Assembly: GCA_052386975.1 (NCBI GenBank)
Contig: JBQTJQ010000065.1
Span: 1-13,935 of the forward strand
DNA: 13,935 bases
Origin: JACPFV01 sp052386975
Lineage (GTDB): Bacteria; Pseudomonadota; Gammaproteobacteria; Nevskiales; Nevskiaceae
Direction: 5' to 3'
Positions 8,401-13,935 of this stretch are shown piece by piece; position 1 is the stretch's first letter, and every line of letters begins with the position of its first letter. Both the position numbers and the translations under genes were made by a program. The notes below the pieces were generated by a model. It made no database searches. It was given only the letters and a program-made list of their open reading frames with translations, and was not told the origin of the DNA.

Positions 8401-8659
8401 CGCTCGACAGGTCGTACTCGCGCATGAAGGCGTCCAGCGGCGACTCCTTGTCGCGCAGCGCGCGCACCCTCTGGACCCAGCCGGCCGCGGTCGCCTGGAT
8501 CGCCGCCGAGCGCTCCTCGGGAATCTGCGCGTCGGCCAGCAGGCGTTGCACCACGGCCGTCTCGTCGGCCAGCCAGGCGGCCGAAATCGCGGCGCGCAGG
8601 GCGTCGCGGTTCGGCGGCGGCGGGTCGAGCACGAAGGGCGTCGCGGGGACGGATTTCAT
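5441..8659 (-). CDS. putA: Bifunctional proline dehydrogenase / P5C dehydrogenase
   Basis: PutA oxidises proline to glutamate in two steps, with FAD then NAD+, usually at the inner face of the membrane. The protein has 1072 residues. The proline dehydrogenase barrel spans about 170-505 (KLSALHPRYEF 261-271, VDAEEADRLE, RLVKGAYWDTEVKRSQ, FATHNAHT, and YLVRRLLENGANTSFVNRIF near 484-503). The aldehyde dehydrogenase domain spans about 605-1065 (CISPWNFPLAIFAGQ, ETGGQNAMI with Glu828, GQRCSA with catalytic Cys862, PFGGEGLSGTGPKAGGP). The N-terminus lacks the ribbon-helix-helix DNA-binding domain of E. coli PutA, so autorepression is unlikely. ATG 8659 is chosen because the open frame further upstream runs through the opposing cutA gene. 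Residues 568-589, in the linker, are encoded by an inverted REP pair. cutA diverges 24 bp away. Confidence 0.96.
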   Translation of the reverse strand: MKSVPATPFVLDPPPPNRDALRAAISAAWLADETAVVQRLLADAQIPEERSAAIQATAAGWVQRVRALRDKESPLDAFMREYDLSSEEGVLLMCLAEALLRIPDAATAEKLIADKLADADWDAHLGKSDSLFVNASTWGLMLTGRIVRLSPSTTGNFQKALARLVGKSSDPVIRLAVRQAMRLMGHQFVMGRTIDEAMGNARSKDQKRYLHSYDMLGEAALTADDAKRYLAAYHMAIKAIGIWKHVPHGAPVMQRPGISVKLSALHPRYEFAKSERVRAELTPVLIELVRAARRENIGLTVDAEEADRLELSLDLFEAAYRDEALSGYDGFGLAVQAFQKRAVPVLEWLEALGRAVGRRIPVRLVKGAYWDTEVKRSQEQGLPGYPVFTRKVSTDVSYLACARRLLVARDVFYPQFATHNAHTAAAIRDHAGDAEGYEFQRLHGMGEALYEVIGEDPSMSLGTGLPIPCRVYSPVGSHEDLLPYLVRRLLENGANTSFVNRIFDEAVPPEQLVADPIAATQGLAPIPNPGIAMPADLYGASRKNSAGLNLADEPGMKAFAEQLRKASVGAPSGATSVAHSLVAAEAAPTRDAKARGRPIKDPADHRRTVGEWLPLPAGQVPAVIEAALKAFPRWSAAPAKTRALALAKAADALEARRAEFVHLLIREAGKTIPDSISEVREAVDFLRYYAAQARALLAAPETLPGPTGEYNELQLHGRGVFVCISPWNFPLAIFAGQVAAALVAGNTVIAKPAEQTNLVAVRMVQLLREAGIADDVLQCVLGEGDVGAALTADPSIAGVAFTGSVEVARLINRALAARDGPIATLIAETGGQNAMIVDSSALPEQVVKDTIASAFNAAGQRCSALRVLFLQEEIADKVIGMLKGAMAELVIGDPGLLSTDVGPVIDAEAQQRLEKHASAIKKTGTLIDQRPLPEAAKHGTYFAPCAVEIGALSELKSENFGAMLHVVRYAARDLEKVVEQINHSGFGLTLGVHSRIESTWRRVQAVARVGNTYINRNMIGAVVGVQPFGGEGLSGTGPKAGGPHYLLRFVTERTLTINTAAVGGNARLLAAS
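6894..6958. repeat. Inverted REP pair inside the putA coding sequence
   Basis: Two 23-bp units (6894-6916 and 6936-6958) face each other with GTAGGAGCG heads outward and CGCGAC tails inward, separated by 19 bp. They differ only at two positions, GCGGC-ttca-GCCGC versus GCGCC-ttca-GGCGC. The two changes compensate each other, so each unit keeps its own hairpin. This resembles the GTAGGAGCGGCTTCAGCCGC repeats common in Pseudomonas and Xanthomonadales. Read on the minus strand it is open and encodes PutA residues 568-589 in the linker between the two enzymes. Confidence 0.9.
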
Positions 8660-8683
8660 AGGCGCGCATAGTATCCTTCCACC

Positions 8684-9001
8684 ATGGCCAAGGACGTGCT
8701 GGTCGTGCTGGTGACCTGCCCACCGGACAAGGCCCAGGGCATCGCGCAGGCGCTGGTCGAGGAGCGCGTGGCGGCCTGCGTGAACCTGGTGCCGAGCCTG
8801 ACCTCGGTGTACCGCTGGAAGGGCGAGGTGCACCAGGAAGGCGAGGCGCTGCTCCTGGTAAAGACCACCAAAGATCGGTTCGAGGCGCTCAAGCAGGCCG
8901 TGCTGAAGCACCATCCGTACGAGCTACCCGAGGTCATCGCCTTCACCGTGGACCGCGGGCACACGCCGTACCTGGATTGGGTGATCGAGTCCTCGCACTG
9001 A
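8684..9001 (+). CDS. cutA: CutA divalent-cation tolerance family protein
   Basis: This 105-residue PII-like trimeric protein matches the whole CutA family length. Seen are VLVTCPPDKAQGIAQALVEE, ERVAACVNLVPSLTSVYRWK (the conserved Cys32 and the Tyr-x-Trp strand), EGEALLLVKTT, HHPYELPEVIAF and the C-terminal GHTPYLDWV. CutA was named from copper tolerance in E. coli, but its molecular role is unsettled. ATG 8684 fits the family start although no clear Shine-Dalgarno precedes it. It is the first gene of a rightward block: its TGA lies 1 nt before the ATG of the DsbD-alpha gene, implying translational coupling. It diverges from putA across only 24 bp, so its promoter probably overlaps the putA 5' end. 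Confidence 0.95.
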   Translation: MAKDVLVVLVTCPPDKAQGIAQALVEERVAACVNLVPSLTSVYRWKGEVHQEGEALLLVKTTKDRFEALKQAVLKHHPYELPEVIAFTVDRGHTPYLDWVIESSH

Positions 9002-9002
9002 C

Positions 9003-9452
9003 ATGAAAAAACACTGGATGCCAGCTTTCGCTGGCATGACGTTGGCCCTGTGCTCCGTGGCCTCAGCCGGCGGCGACCCGCTGGGCCGCAAGAAACCCGA
9101 CTTCCTGCCGGTGGACCAGGCCTTCGAGCTGCAGCCGCTGGTGTGGAAGGACGACGGCACGCTCGAAGTGTCCTGGCGCATCGCGCGCGAGTACTACCTG
9201 TACCGCGACAAGCTGAAGTTCACCGCGAAATCGCCGTCGTTGAAGCTCGGCAAGCCGGCGCTCCCGGCCTCGCTGCCGCACGAGGACGAGCACTTCGGCG
9301 TGACCCAGATCTACCGCGACAAGCTGGTCGTCACGTTGTCGTTCGGCAAGGAAGCCAAGGGCCCGGTCAGCGTGACGGTGGGTTACCAGGGCTGCGCCGA
9401 CGCCGGCCTGTGCTACCCGCCGCAGACCCGCACCATCGAGGCCGGGAATTGA
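9003..9452 (+). CDS. Free-standing DsbD N-terminal (alpha) domain protein, periplasmic
   Basis: This 149-residue protein corresponds to the periplasmic alpha domain of DsbD (about 120 of roughly 570 residues in E. coli), which passes electrons from the membrane to periplasmic thiol proteins. Matches include FLPVDQAFELQPL, REYYLYRDKLKF, PHEDEHFGVTQIYRDKL and GYQGCADAGLCYPP, with both redox cysteines (Cys131, Cys137) present. The membrane (beta) and thioredoxin (gamma) domains are absent: the frame ends in a clean TGA and the next gene begins there. Residues 1-22 look like a signal peptide (MKKHW, hydrophobic core, cleavage after ASA-22). LALC is not a good lipobox because residue -1 is Leu. 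Codons 4-13 come from a dispersed palindromic repeat. The partner that reduces it is unknown. Confidence 0.85.
   Translation: MKKHWMPAFAGMTLALCSVASAGGDPLGRKKPDFLPVDQAFELQPLVWKDDGTLEVSWRIAREYYLYRDKLKFTAKSPSLKLGKPALPASLPHEDEHFGVTQIYRDKLVVTLSFGKEAKGPVSVTVGYQGCADAGLCYPPQTRTIEAGN
9012..9041. repeat. Dispersed palindromic repeat forming part of a signal peptide
   Basis: A perfect inverted repeat, ATGCCAGC-tttc-GCTGGCAT (9018-9037), is flanked by CACTGG and GACG. This is the form of a dispersed repeat found in many proteobacteria whose translation gives W(I/M)PAFAGMT. Here it is read in that frame as HWMPAFAGMT, residues 4-13 of the DsbD-alpha protein. Recognition of the family is from memory; the palindrome itself is plain in the sequence. 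Confidence 0.7.
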
Positions 9453-9982
9453 CCCGACGCGAGATTCTCGGGCTGGTCCTGACGTGCGCGGTGGCCGCGG
9501 CGGCGGGCTTTGCCGGCTATCGCGCCTGGCAGCTGCACCTCGCCGCTGAAGCGGCCTCGGCGCGGCCCGACCTGGAGTTCCGCGACCTCGATGGCCAGCC
9601 GCACCGCCTGTCGGAGTGGAACGGCAAGCTGCTGCTGCTGAATTTCTGGGCCACCTGGTGCCCGCCGTGCGTGAAGGAGATTCCGCTGCTGGTGGAAGCG
9701 CAGAAGCAGCACGGCGCGCGCGGCCTGCAGGTCGTCGGCATCGCCATGGACGAGGTCGAGCCGGTGCGGATCTTCGCCGCGCGCATGAACATGAACTACC
9801 CGGTGATGGTGGGACAGGCCGACATCGCCCGGGCCATGGATGCGCTCGGCGACCAGCTCGGCGCGTTCCCGTTCTCGGTGCTGATCTCGCCGGACGGCCG
9901 CATTCTCGGCCGCAGCTCCGGCGATCTGTCGCGCGAAGAGATCACCGAATGGCTCGATAAGCACCTGCCAATCTCCCGCTAA
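9449..9982 (+). CDS. TlpA/ResA-like membrane-anchored thioredoxin-fold protein
   Basis: This 177-residue protein has an N-terminal hydrophobic segment after TRRE (about residues 6-24), which is a membrane anchor or uncleaved signal, followed by a periplasmic thioredoxin-fold domain. The active site is NFWATWCPPCVKEIP with Cys71 and Cys74; the likely cis-proline lies in GAFPFSVL. Relatives reduce periplasmic thiols, for example apocytochrome c haem-binding cysteines. The start is TTG at 9449, overlapping the upstream TGA by 4 nt (TTGA), with GAGG eight bases before it. No ATG start lies upstream of the thioredoxin domain in this frame. Coupling to the DsbD-alpha gene suggests the two exchange electrons; that is inference. 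Confidence 0.88.
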   Translation: MTRREILGLVLTCAVAAAAGFAGYRAWQLHLAAEAASARPDLEFRDLDGQPHRLSEWNGKLLLLNFWATWCPPCVKEIPLLVEAQKQHGARGLQVVGIAMDEVEPVRIFAARMNMNYPVMVGQADIARAMDALGDQLGAFPFSVLISPDGRILGRSSGDLSREEITEWLDKHLPISR

Positions 9983-10019
9983 CGTGCCGCGATCAGCGGC
10001 GATCTATACATAAAAAGTC

Positions 10020-10062
10020 GGCTCTGGCACACTCTGCGGCCCACCCTTGGTTGCCCAGAGCC
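10020..10062 (+). promoter_or_regulatory. Leader hairpin directly upstream of aroQ
   Basis: GGCTCTGG (10020-10027) is complementary to CCAGAGCC (10055-10062), leaving a 27-nt loop. The stem can instead extend by GGCA/TGCC with one bulged C. The stem ends 3 nt before the GTG start of aroQ and covers the region where a ribosome binding site would lie. An AT-rich stretch, TATACATAAAAA (10005-10016), just upstream may be a -10 region, but I see no good -35. A smaller hairpin GCCGC-gatca-GCGGC lies at 9986-10000 after the preceding stop, without a T-tract. Confidence 0.45.
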
Positions 10063-10065
10063 CGC

Positions 10066-10512
10066 GTGAGCGACCTTTTGCTGATCAACGGCCCGAATCT
10101 GAACCTGCTCGGCAGCCGTGAGCCCAAGCATTACGGGCAGAAAACGCTCGCGCAGATCGAGCTCGATCTCGCCTCCGAAGCCGATCGCCTCGGCCACCGC
10201 CTCGCCACCTACCAGAGCAACCACGAGGGCGAACTGGTGGACCGCGTGCACAAGGCCAAGGCCGACAACGTCGCCTTCATCCTGCTGAACCCGGGCGGCT
10301 ACACCCACACCAGCGTCGCCCTGCGCGACGCCTTGCTCGCGGTCGGCATTCCCTTCATCGAGATCCACCTGTCGAACACCTACGCGCGGGAAGCCTTCCG
10401 CCGCCACTCGTATTTTTCCGACATCGCGCGCGGCGTGATCGTCGGCCTTGGCCCCCAGGGCTACCGCCTGGCATTGCAGGCGGCGCACGCCCAGCTCGCC
10501 GCGACTCACTAG
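10066..10512 (+). CDS. aroQ: Type II 3-dehydroquinate dehydratase
   Basis: AroQ converts 3-dehydroquinate to 3-dehydroshikimate in the shikimate pathway to aromatic amino acids; the type II enzyme is a dodecamer. From GTG 10066 it has 148 residues, the usual length. Visible motifs are LLLINGPNLNLLGSREP, HYGQ with the catalytic Tyr23, QSNHEGELVDRVH, LNPGGYTHTSVALRDAL (Asn75), and PFIEIHLSNTYAREAFRRHS with catalytic His101. TTG at 10051 would add five residues with no family support. No strong Shine-Dalgarno is seen and a hairpin covers the expected site. The stop lies 13 nt before accB, and aroQ-accB-accC is a common proteobacterial arrangement. Confidence 0.96.
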   Translation: MSDLLLINGPNLNLLGSREPKHYGQKTLAQIELDLASEADRLGHRLATYQSNHEGELVDRVHKAKADNVAFILLNPGGYTHTSVALRDALLAVGIPFIEIHLSNTYAREAFRRHSYFSDIARGVIVGLGPQGYRLALQAAHAQLAATH

Positions 10513-10525
10513 AGAGGACCGCCTC

Positions 10526-10993
10526 ATGGACCTGCGCAAGATCAAGACGCTGATCGACCTGCTCGAGCAGTCGGGCATCGCCGAACTCGAGGTCAAGGAG
10601 GGCGAGGAATCGGTGCGCATCGCGCGCCATCCGACCGGCGCGGCCGCGCCGTTCATGCATTACGCGCCGCCGCCGGCCCTGCCGGCCGCACCGGCCGCAG
10701 CGCCCGCCGCGGCGCCAGCGGCCATCGCCGCCCCGGCCGCCCCGTCCCCGCGCGGCCATGCGGTCAAGTCGCCGATGGTCGGCACGTTCTACCGCGCGGC
10801 GTCACCGGGGGCCAAGCCCTTCGTCGAAGTCGGCCAGACGGTCAAGCAGGGCCAGACCCTGTGCATCATCGAAGCGATGAAGATGCTGAACCAGATCGAG
10901 GCCGACAGCTCGGGCGTGGTCACGCAGATCCTGTCCGAGAACGGCCAGCCGGTGCAGTTCGACCAGACCCTGTTCATCATCGAGCCGGCGTAA
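10526..10993 (+). CDS. accB: Biotin carboxyl carrier protein of acetyl-CoA carboxylase
   Basis: AccB carries the biotin that AccC carboxylates and AccAD uses to make malonyl-CoA, the first committed step of fatty acid synthesis. The 155-residue protein has the conserved N-terminal segment (MDLRKIKTLIDLLEQSGIAE), an Ala/Pro-rich flexible linker (about 38-75), and a C-terminal biotinyl domain. That domain includes KSPMVGTFYRAASPGAKPFV and IEAMKMLNQIEAD, with Lys119 as the biotinylation site. The start ATG follows AGAGAGGA with a seven-base spacer, a strong ribosome binding site. It lies 13 nt after aroQ and 7 nt before accC. In E. coli AccB represses its own operon; whether that holds here is unknown. 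Confidence 0.98.
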   Translation: MDLRKIKTLIDLLEQSGIAELEVKEGEESVRIARHPTGAAAPFMHYAPPPALPAAPAAAPAAAPAAIAAPAAPSPRGHAVKSPMVGTFYRAASPGAKPFVEVGQTVKQGQTLCIIEAMKMLNQIEADSSGVVTQILSENGQPVQFDQTLFIIEPA

Positions 10994-11000
10994 CGCCGTC

Positions 11001-12347
<1,347 letters not shown>

Positions 12348-12500
12348 GCGCCGGGCTGGGCCTGTCTCGCTTCATGGCTCGCTCGATGCCGCGCTGCTCG
12401 CTCCGCCCAGTCTCCGCTCGCGACGCGCGGCACCCCACGCTTCGCTCGGGGCTCCGTCTCGCTGCGCTTTCACTTTCGCTCGCCAAGCCCAGCCCGGCGC
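12348..12500. repeat. Structured CTCGCT-rich spacer bounded by a 14-bp inverted repeat
   Basis: The accC-prmA gap is bounded by a perfect inverted repeat, GCGCCGGGCTGGGC (12348-12361) and its complement GCCCAGCCCGGCGC (12487-12500). Inside lie a second perfect pair, TGCCGCGC (12387-12394) with GCGCGGCA (12425-12432), and a short CCCC/GGGG pair (12433-12436, 12448-12451). The remainder is full of CTCGCT/TCGCTC motifs. The outer left arm begins immediately after the accC TAG and the right arm ends 15 nt before the chosen prmA ATG. I find no supported protein in it. It could be a dispersed repeat, an attenuator-like RNA, or both. Confidence 0.6.
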
Positions 12501-12515
12501 ATGATCGGCCGTAGC

Positions 12516-13397
12516 ATGGCCCTCCCGCAGCTGGTCGTGCTGACCCTCCATCCGGAATTCGCGGAAGAGATCCTGCTCGCCCACGGCGCGCAGTCGGTGA
12601 CCCAGGTCGACGCCGCCGACGACCCCGTGCTCGAGCCCGCGCCCGGTGCGACGCCGCTGTGGCCGCGCACGCGCACCATCGGCCTGTTCCCGCAGGAGTG
12701 CGATTTCGCGCCGGTGATCGCGGCGCTGCGCGACACGCTGCCCGACGGCGCCGCCGCGATCATCACCACGGCCGAGCTCGCCGAGCAGGACTGGGTGCGC
12801 ATCTGGCTGCGCGACTGGCAGCCGCTGCGCTTCGGCCGCCAGCTGTGGGTCAGTCCGCGCGCCAAGGTCGGCGACGTCCGCGACCCGGGCGCGGTGATCG
12901 TGGCGCTCGATCCGGGACTGGCTTTCGGCACCGGCACGCATCCGAGCACCGCGCTGTGCCTGGAATGGCTGGCCGCGACGCCGCCGGCCGGGCGCAGCGT
13001 GCTCGACTTCGGTTGCGGCTCGGGCCTGCTCGCGATCGCGGCGCTGAAGCTGGGCGCCGCGCGCGCCACCGGCGTGGACATCGATCCGCAGGCGCTGCTG
13101 GCGACCCGCGAGAACGCGCTGGCCAACGGCGTCGCGGGCCGGCTGCGCGTGACCGCCGGCGCCGAGTTCGACGGCGCGGTGCACGAGGTGGTGCTGGCCA
13201 ACATCCTGGCGCGGCCGCTGGTCGAGCTGGCGCCGCGGCTGTGCGCCGCGCTGGCGCCGGGCGGCGACATCGTGCTGGCCGGAATCCTCGACCACCAGGC
13301 CGCCGAGGTGGCGGACGCATTCGCGCCGTGGTGCGAGTGGCGCGCGCCGGCACGCCACGAGGGCTGGACCCGGCTTCACGGACGCAAACGCGGCTGA
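12516..13397 (+). CDS. prmA: Ribosomal protein L11 methyltransferase
   Basis: PrmA trimethylates ribosomal protein L11 using S-adenosylmethionine in the cytoplasm. From ATG 12516 it has 293 residues, the same as E. coli PrmA. The N-terminal substrate-recognition domain (about 1-100) ends at WVRIWLRDWQPLRFG. The methyltransferase domain has LDPGLAFGTGTHPSTALCL, SAM motif I VLDFGCGSGLLAIAALKLGA (163-182), GVDIDPQAL and the catalytic-region VVLANILARPLVELAP. ATG 12501 would add MIGRS and abut the inverted-repeat arm; the start at 12516 fits the family better. No clear Shine-Dalgarno precedes either. prmA is followed directly by fis. Confidence 0.96.
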   Translation: MALPQLVVLTLHPEFAEEILLAHGAQSVTQVDAADDPVLEPAPGATPLWPRTRTIGLFPQECDFAPVIAALRDTLPDGAAAIITTAELAEQDWVRIWLRDWQPLRFGRQLWVSPRAKVGDVRDPGAVIVALDPGLAFGTGTHPSTALCLEWLAATPPAGRSVLDFGCGSGLLAIAALKLGAARATGVDIDPQALLATRENALANGVAGRLRVTAGAEFDGAVHEVVLANILARPLVELAPRLCAALAPGGDIVLAGILDHQAAEVADAFAPWCEWRAPARHEGWTRLHGRKRG

Positions 13398-13443
13398 CCT
13401 GCACAGGTTTTTGTGACGCGCAAGACTTGACACCGCTTGCGCG
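13397..13443 (+). other. Small hairpins after prmA (weak terminator candidates)
   Basis: Two hairpins follow the prmA stop. ACCT-gcac-AGGT (13397-13408) is followed by only four more T residues. CGCGCAAG (13417-13424) pairs with CTTGCGCG (13436-13443) around an 11-nt loop, and an eight-T run begins only 26 nt later at 13469. Neither is a convincing intrinsic terminator. The loop of the second hairpin contains a perfect TTGACA (13427-13432), but no matching -10 lies at the right distance. Confidence 0.3.
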
Positions 13444-13490
13444 GTTTGCGAATGCGGATCGCGTCCTGTTTTTTTTCGCGGCGATGAGGG

Positions 13491-13517
13491 TATGATTGCC
13501 GCCCCGTCGCGACGGGG
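13491..13517 (+). promoter_or_regulatory. fis: Candidate fis promoter -10, GC-rich discriminator and palindrome
   Basis: TATGAT (13491-13496) is a good -10 hexamer. It is followed by a GC-rich TGCCGCC discriminator, which in established work marks stringently controlled promoters such as E. coli fis. CCCCGTCGCGACGGGG (13502-13517) is a perfect 16-bp palindrome starting near the expected transcription start. It could be a protein-binding site or a hairpin at the mRNA 5' end. No good -35 is seen at 16-18 bp; the run of eight T residues (13469-13476) occupies that position. Confidence 0.45.
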
Positions 13518-13531
13518 TTGGGGAAGGGATC

Positions 13532-13807
13532 ATGTCCGCGCAAAAAACCACAGACAACACCAGGCCGCTGAGCCATTACGTCGCCCACAGCCTCGATGGC
13601 TTCTTCAAGGCGCTCAACGGCCACGCGCCGAAGGACCTGTACGGCATGGTCCTCGACCAGGTCGAGGCGCCGCTGCTGCGGGCCACGCTGAAGTACTGCG
13701 ACGGCAACCAGTCGCGCGCCGCCTCGGTGCTGGGCCTGAACCGCGCCACGCTGCGCAAGAAGCTGCGCCACCACAAGATCAAAGAACAGCCCGGCGCGCG
13801 TGCCTGA
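13532..13807 (+). CDS. fis: Fis family nucleoid-associated DNA-binding protein
   Basis: Fis is a homodimeric nucleoid protein that bends DNA and activates rRNA and other growth-linked promoters. The 91-residue protein ends in the Fis-type helix-turn-helix, with KYCDGNQSRAASVLGLNRAT and LRKKLRHHKI (about 54-83). A four-helix dimer core (LYGMVLDQVEAPLLRATL) precedes it. ATG 13532 follows GGGAAGGGA; an in-frame upstream ATG at 13496 overlaps the promoter and palindrome and adds a non-family sequence. The N-terminal beta-hairpin arm of E. coli Fis is not clearly conserved. fis lies between prmA and purH, a typical gammaproteobacterial setting, but without dusB upstream. Confidence 0.93.
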   Translation: MSAQKTTDNTRPLSHYVAHSLDGFFKALNGHAPKDLYGMVLDQVEAPLLRATLKYCDGNQSRAASVLGLNRATLRKKLRHHKIKEQPGARA

Positions 13808-13817
13808 ACGCGCCGCA

Positions 13818-13935
13818 ATGGCCGGGAGCATGAAGCGCGCGCTGCTCTCGGTCTCCGATAAAACCGGTCTCGTCGATTTCGCCCGCGGGCTCAAAGGGCT
13901 CGGCGTCGAGCTGCTGTCGACCGGCGGCACCCACA
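13818..13935 (+). CDS. purH: Bifunctional AICAR transformylase / IMP cyclohydrolase, N-terminal fragment
   Basis: PurH performs the last two steps of de novo IMP synthesis. Only the first 39 codons lie in the window, within the N-terminal IMP cyclohydrolase domain: RALLSVSDKTGLVDFARGL, then GVELLSTGGTH, which matches the family start (E. coli RALLSVSDKAGIVEFA). Two in-frame ATGs are possible, 13818 and 13830. The GGGAG at 13824-13828 is only 1 nt before the second, so the start is unresolved and I give the longer form. The gap from the fis stop is 10 nt, so the two genes are probably co-transcribed. Confidence 0.92.
   Translation, partial: MAGSMKRALLSVSDKTGLVDFARGLKGLGVELLSTGGTH

Noticed and set aside
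8660..8914. An N-terminal extension of PutA to 8914
   Set aside because: It would run antisense through most of cutA and has no family similarity; ATG 8659 gives a normal PutA start.
9042..9053. Lipobox (LALC) in the DsbD-alpha signal sequence
   Set aside because: The residue before Cys17 is Leu, not Gly, Ala or Ser, whereas a good signal peptidase I site (ASA) follows at 20-22.
9449..9453. Frameshift joining the DsbD-alpha domain to the thioredoxin into one truncated DsbD
   Set aside because: The second protein starts with its own membrane segment and is TlpA/ResA-like, and there is no trace of the eight-helix beta domain between them. Two genes with a TTGA overlap is the simpler reading.
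13469..13476. Run of eight T residues upstream of fis as an intrinsic terminator for prmA
   Set aside because: The nearest good hairpin ends 25 nt upstream, too far for a standard intrinsic terminator.

Overview
The window is GC-rich, densely packed proteobacterial chromosome. Gene content and order (cutA, DsbD-type domain, TlpA-like thioredoxin, aroQ, accB, accC, prmA, fis, purH) point to a gammaproteobacterium. GTAG-headed short palindromic repeats resembling the SMAG/REP elements of Stenotrophomonas and relatives favour the Xanthomonadales (Lysobacterales) or a nearby lineage. This placement is inference. I see no insertion sequence, prophage, CRISPR array, tRNA or rRNA. Almost all genes are housekeeping, and I found no obviously new multi-gene system.

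Layout. Positions 1-4751 are read leftward: a MATE exporter, a YejM/PbgA-like inner-membrane sulfatase-fold protein, a 1-Cys peroxiredoxin, and the 5' two-fifths or so of dihydroxy-acid dehydratase (ilvD), which runs off the left edge. A 156-bp divergent region separates this block from a rightward YbaK-fold gene. That gene converges on a leftward bifunctional proline catabolic gene, putA. From 8684 to the right edge everything reads rightward: cutA, a free-standing DsbD alpha domain, a TlpA/ResA-like thioredoxin, aroQ, accB, accC, prmA, fis and the first codons of purH.

Functional links. cutA, the DsbD-alpha protein and the thioredoxin are joined by a 1-nt gap and a 4-nt overlap, so they are probably co-translated; the last two form a candidate periplasmic thiol-redox pair. 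accB and accC encode the biotin carrier and biotin carboxylase of acetyl-CoA carboxylase and follow aroQ closely. prmA, fis and purH belong to translation, nucleoid/growth-rate control and purine synthesis. PutA oxidises proline to glutamate in one polypeptide and lacks the DNA-binding domain of the E. coli protein.

The most interesting signals are small repeats inside or touching genes. An inverted REP pair lies in frame in the linker of putA. A different dispersed palindrome encodes much of the signal peptide of the DsbD-alpha protein. GTAG-headed hairpin pairs fill the prx/ilvD junction and the convergent YbaK/putA junction. A 153-bp spacer between accC and prmA is bounded by a perfect 14-bp inverted repeat and holds a nested inverted repeat. 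Leader hairpins or palindromes also precede aroQ and fis.
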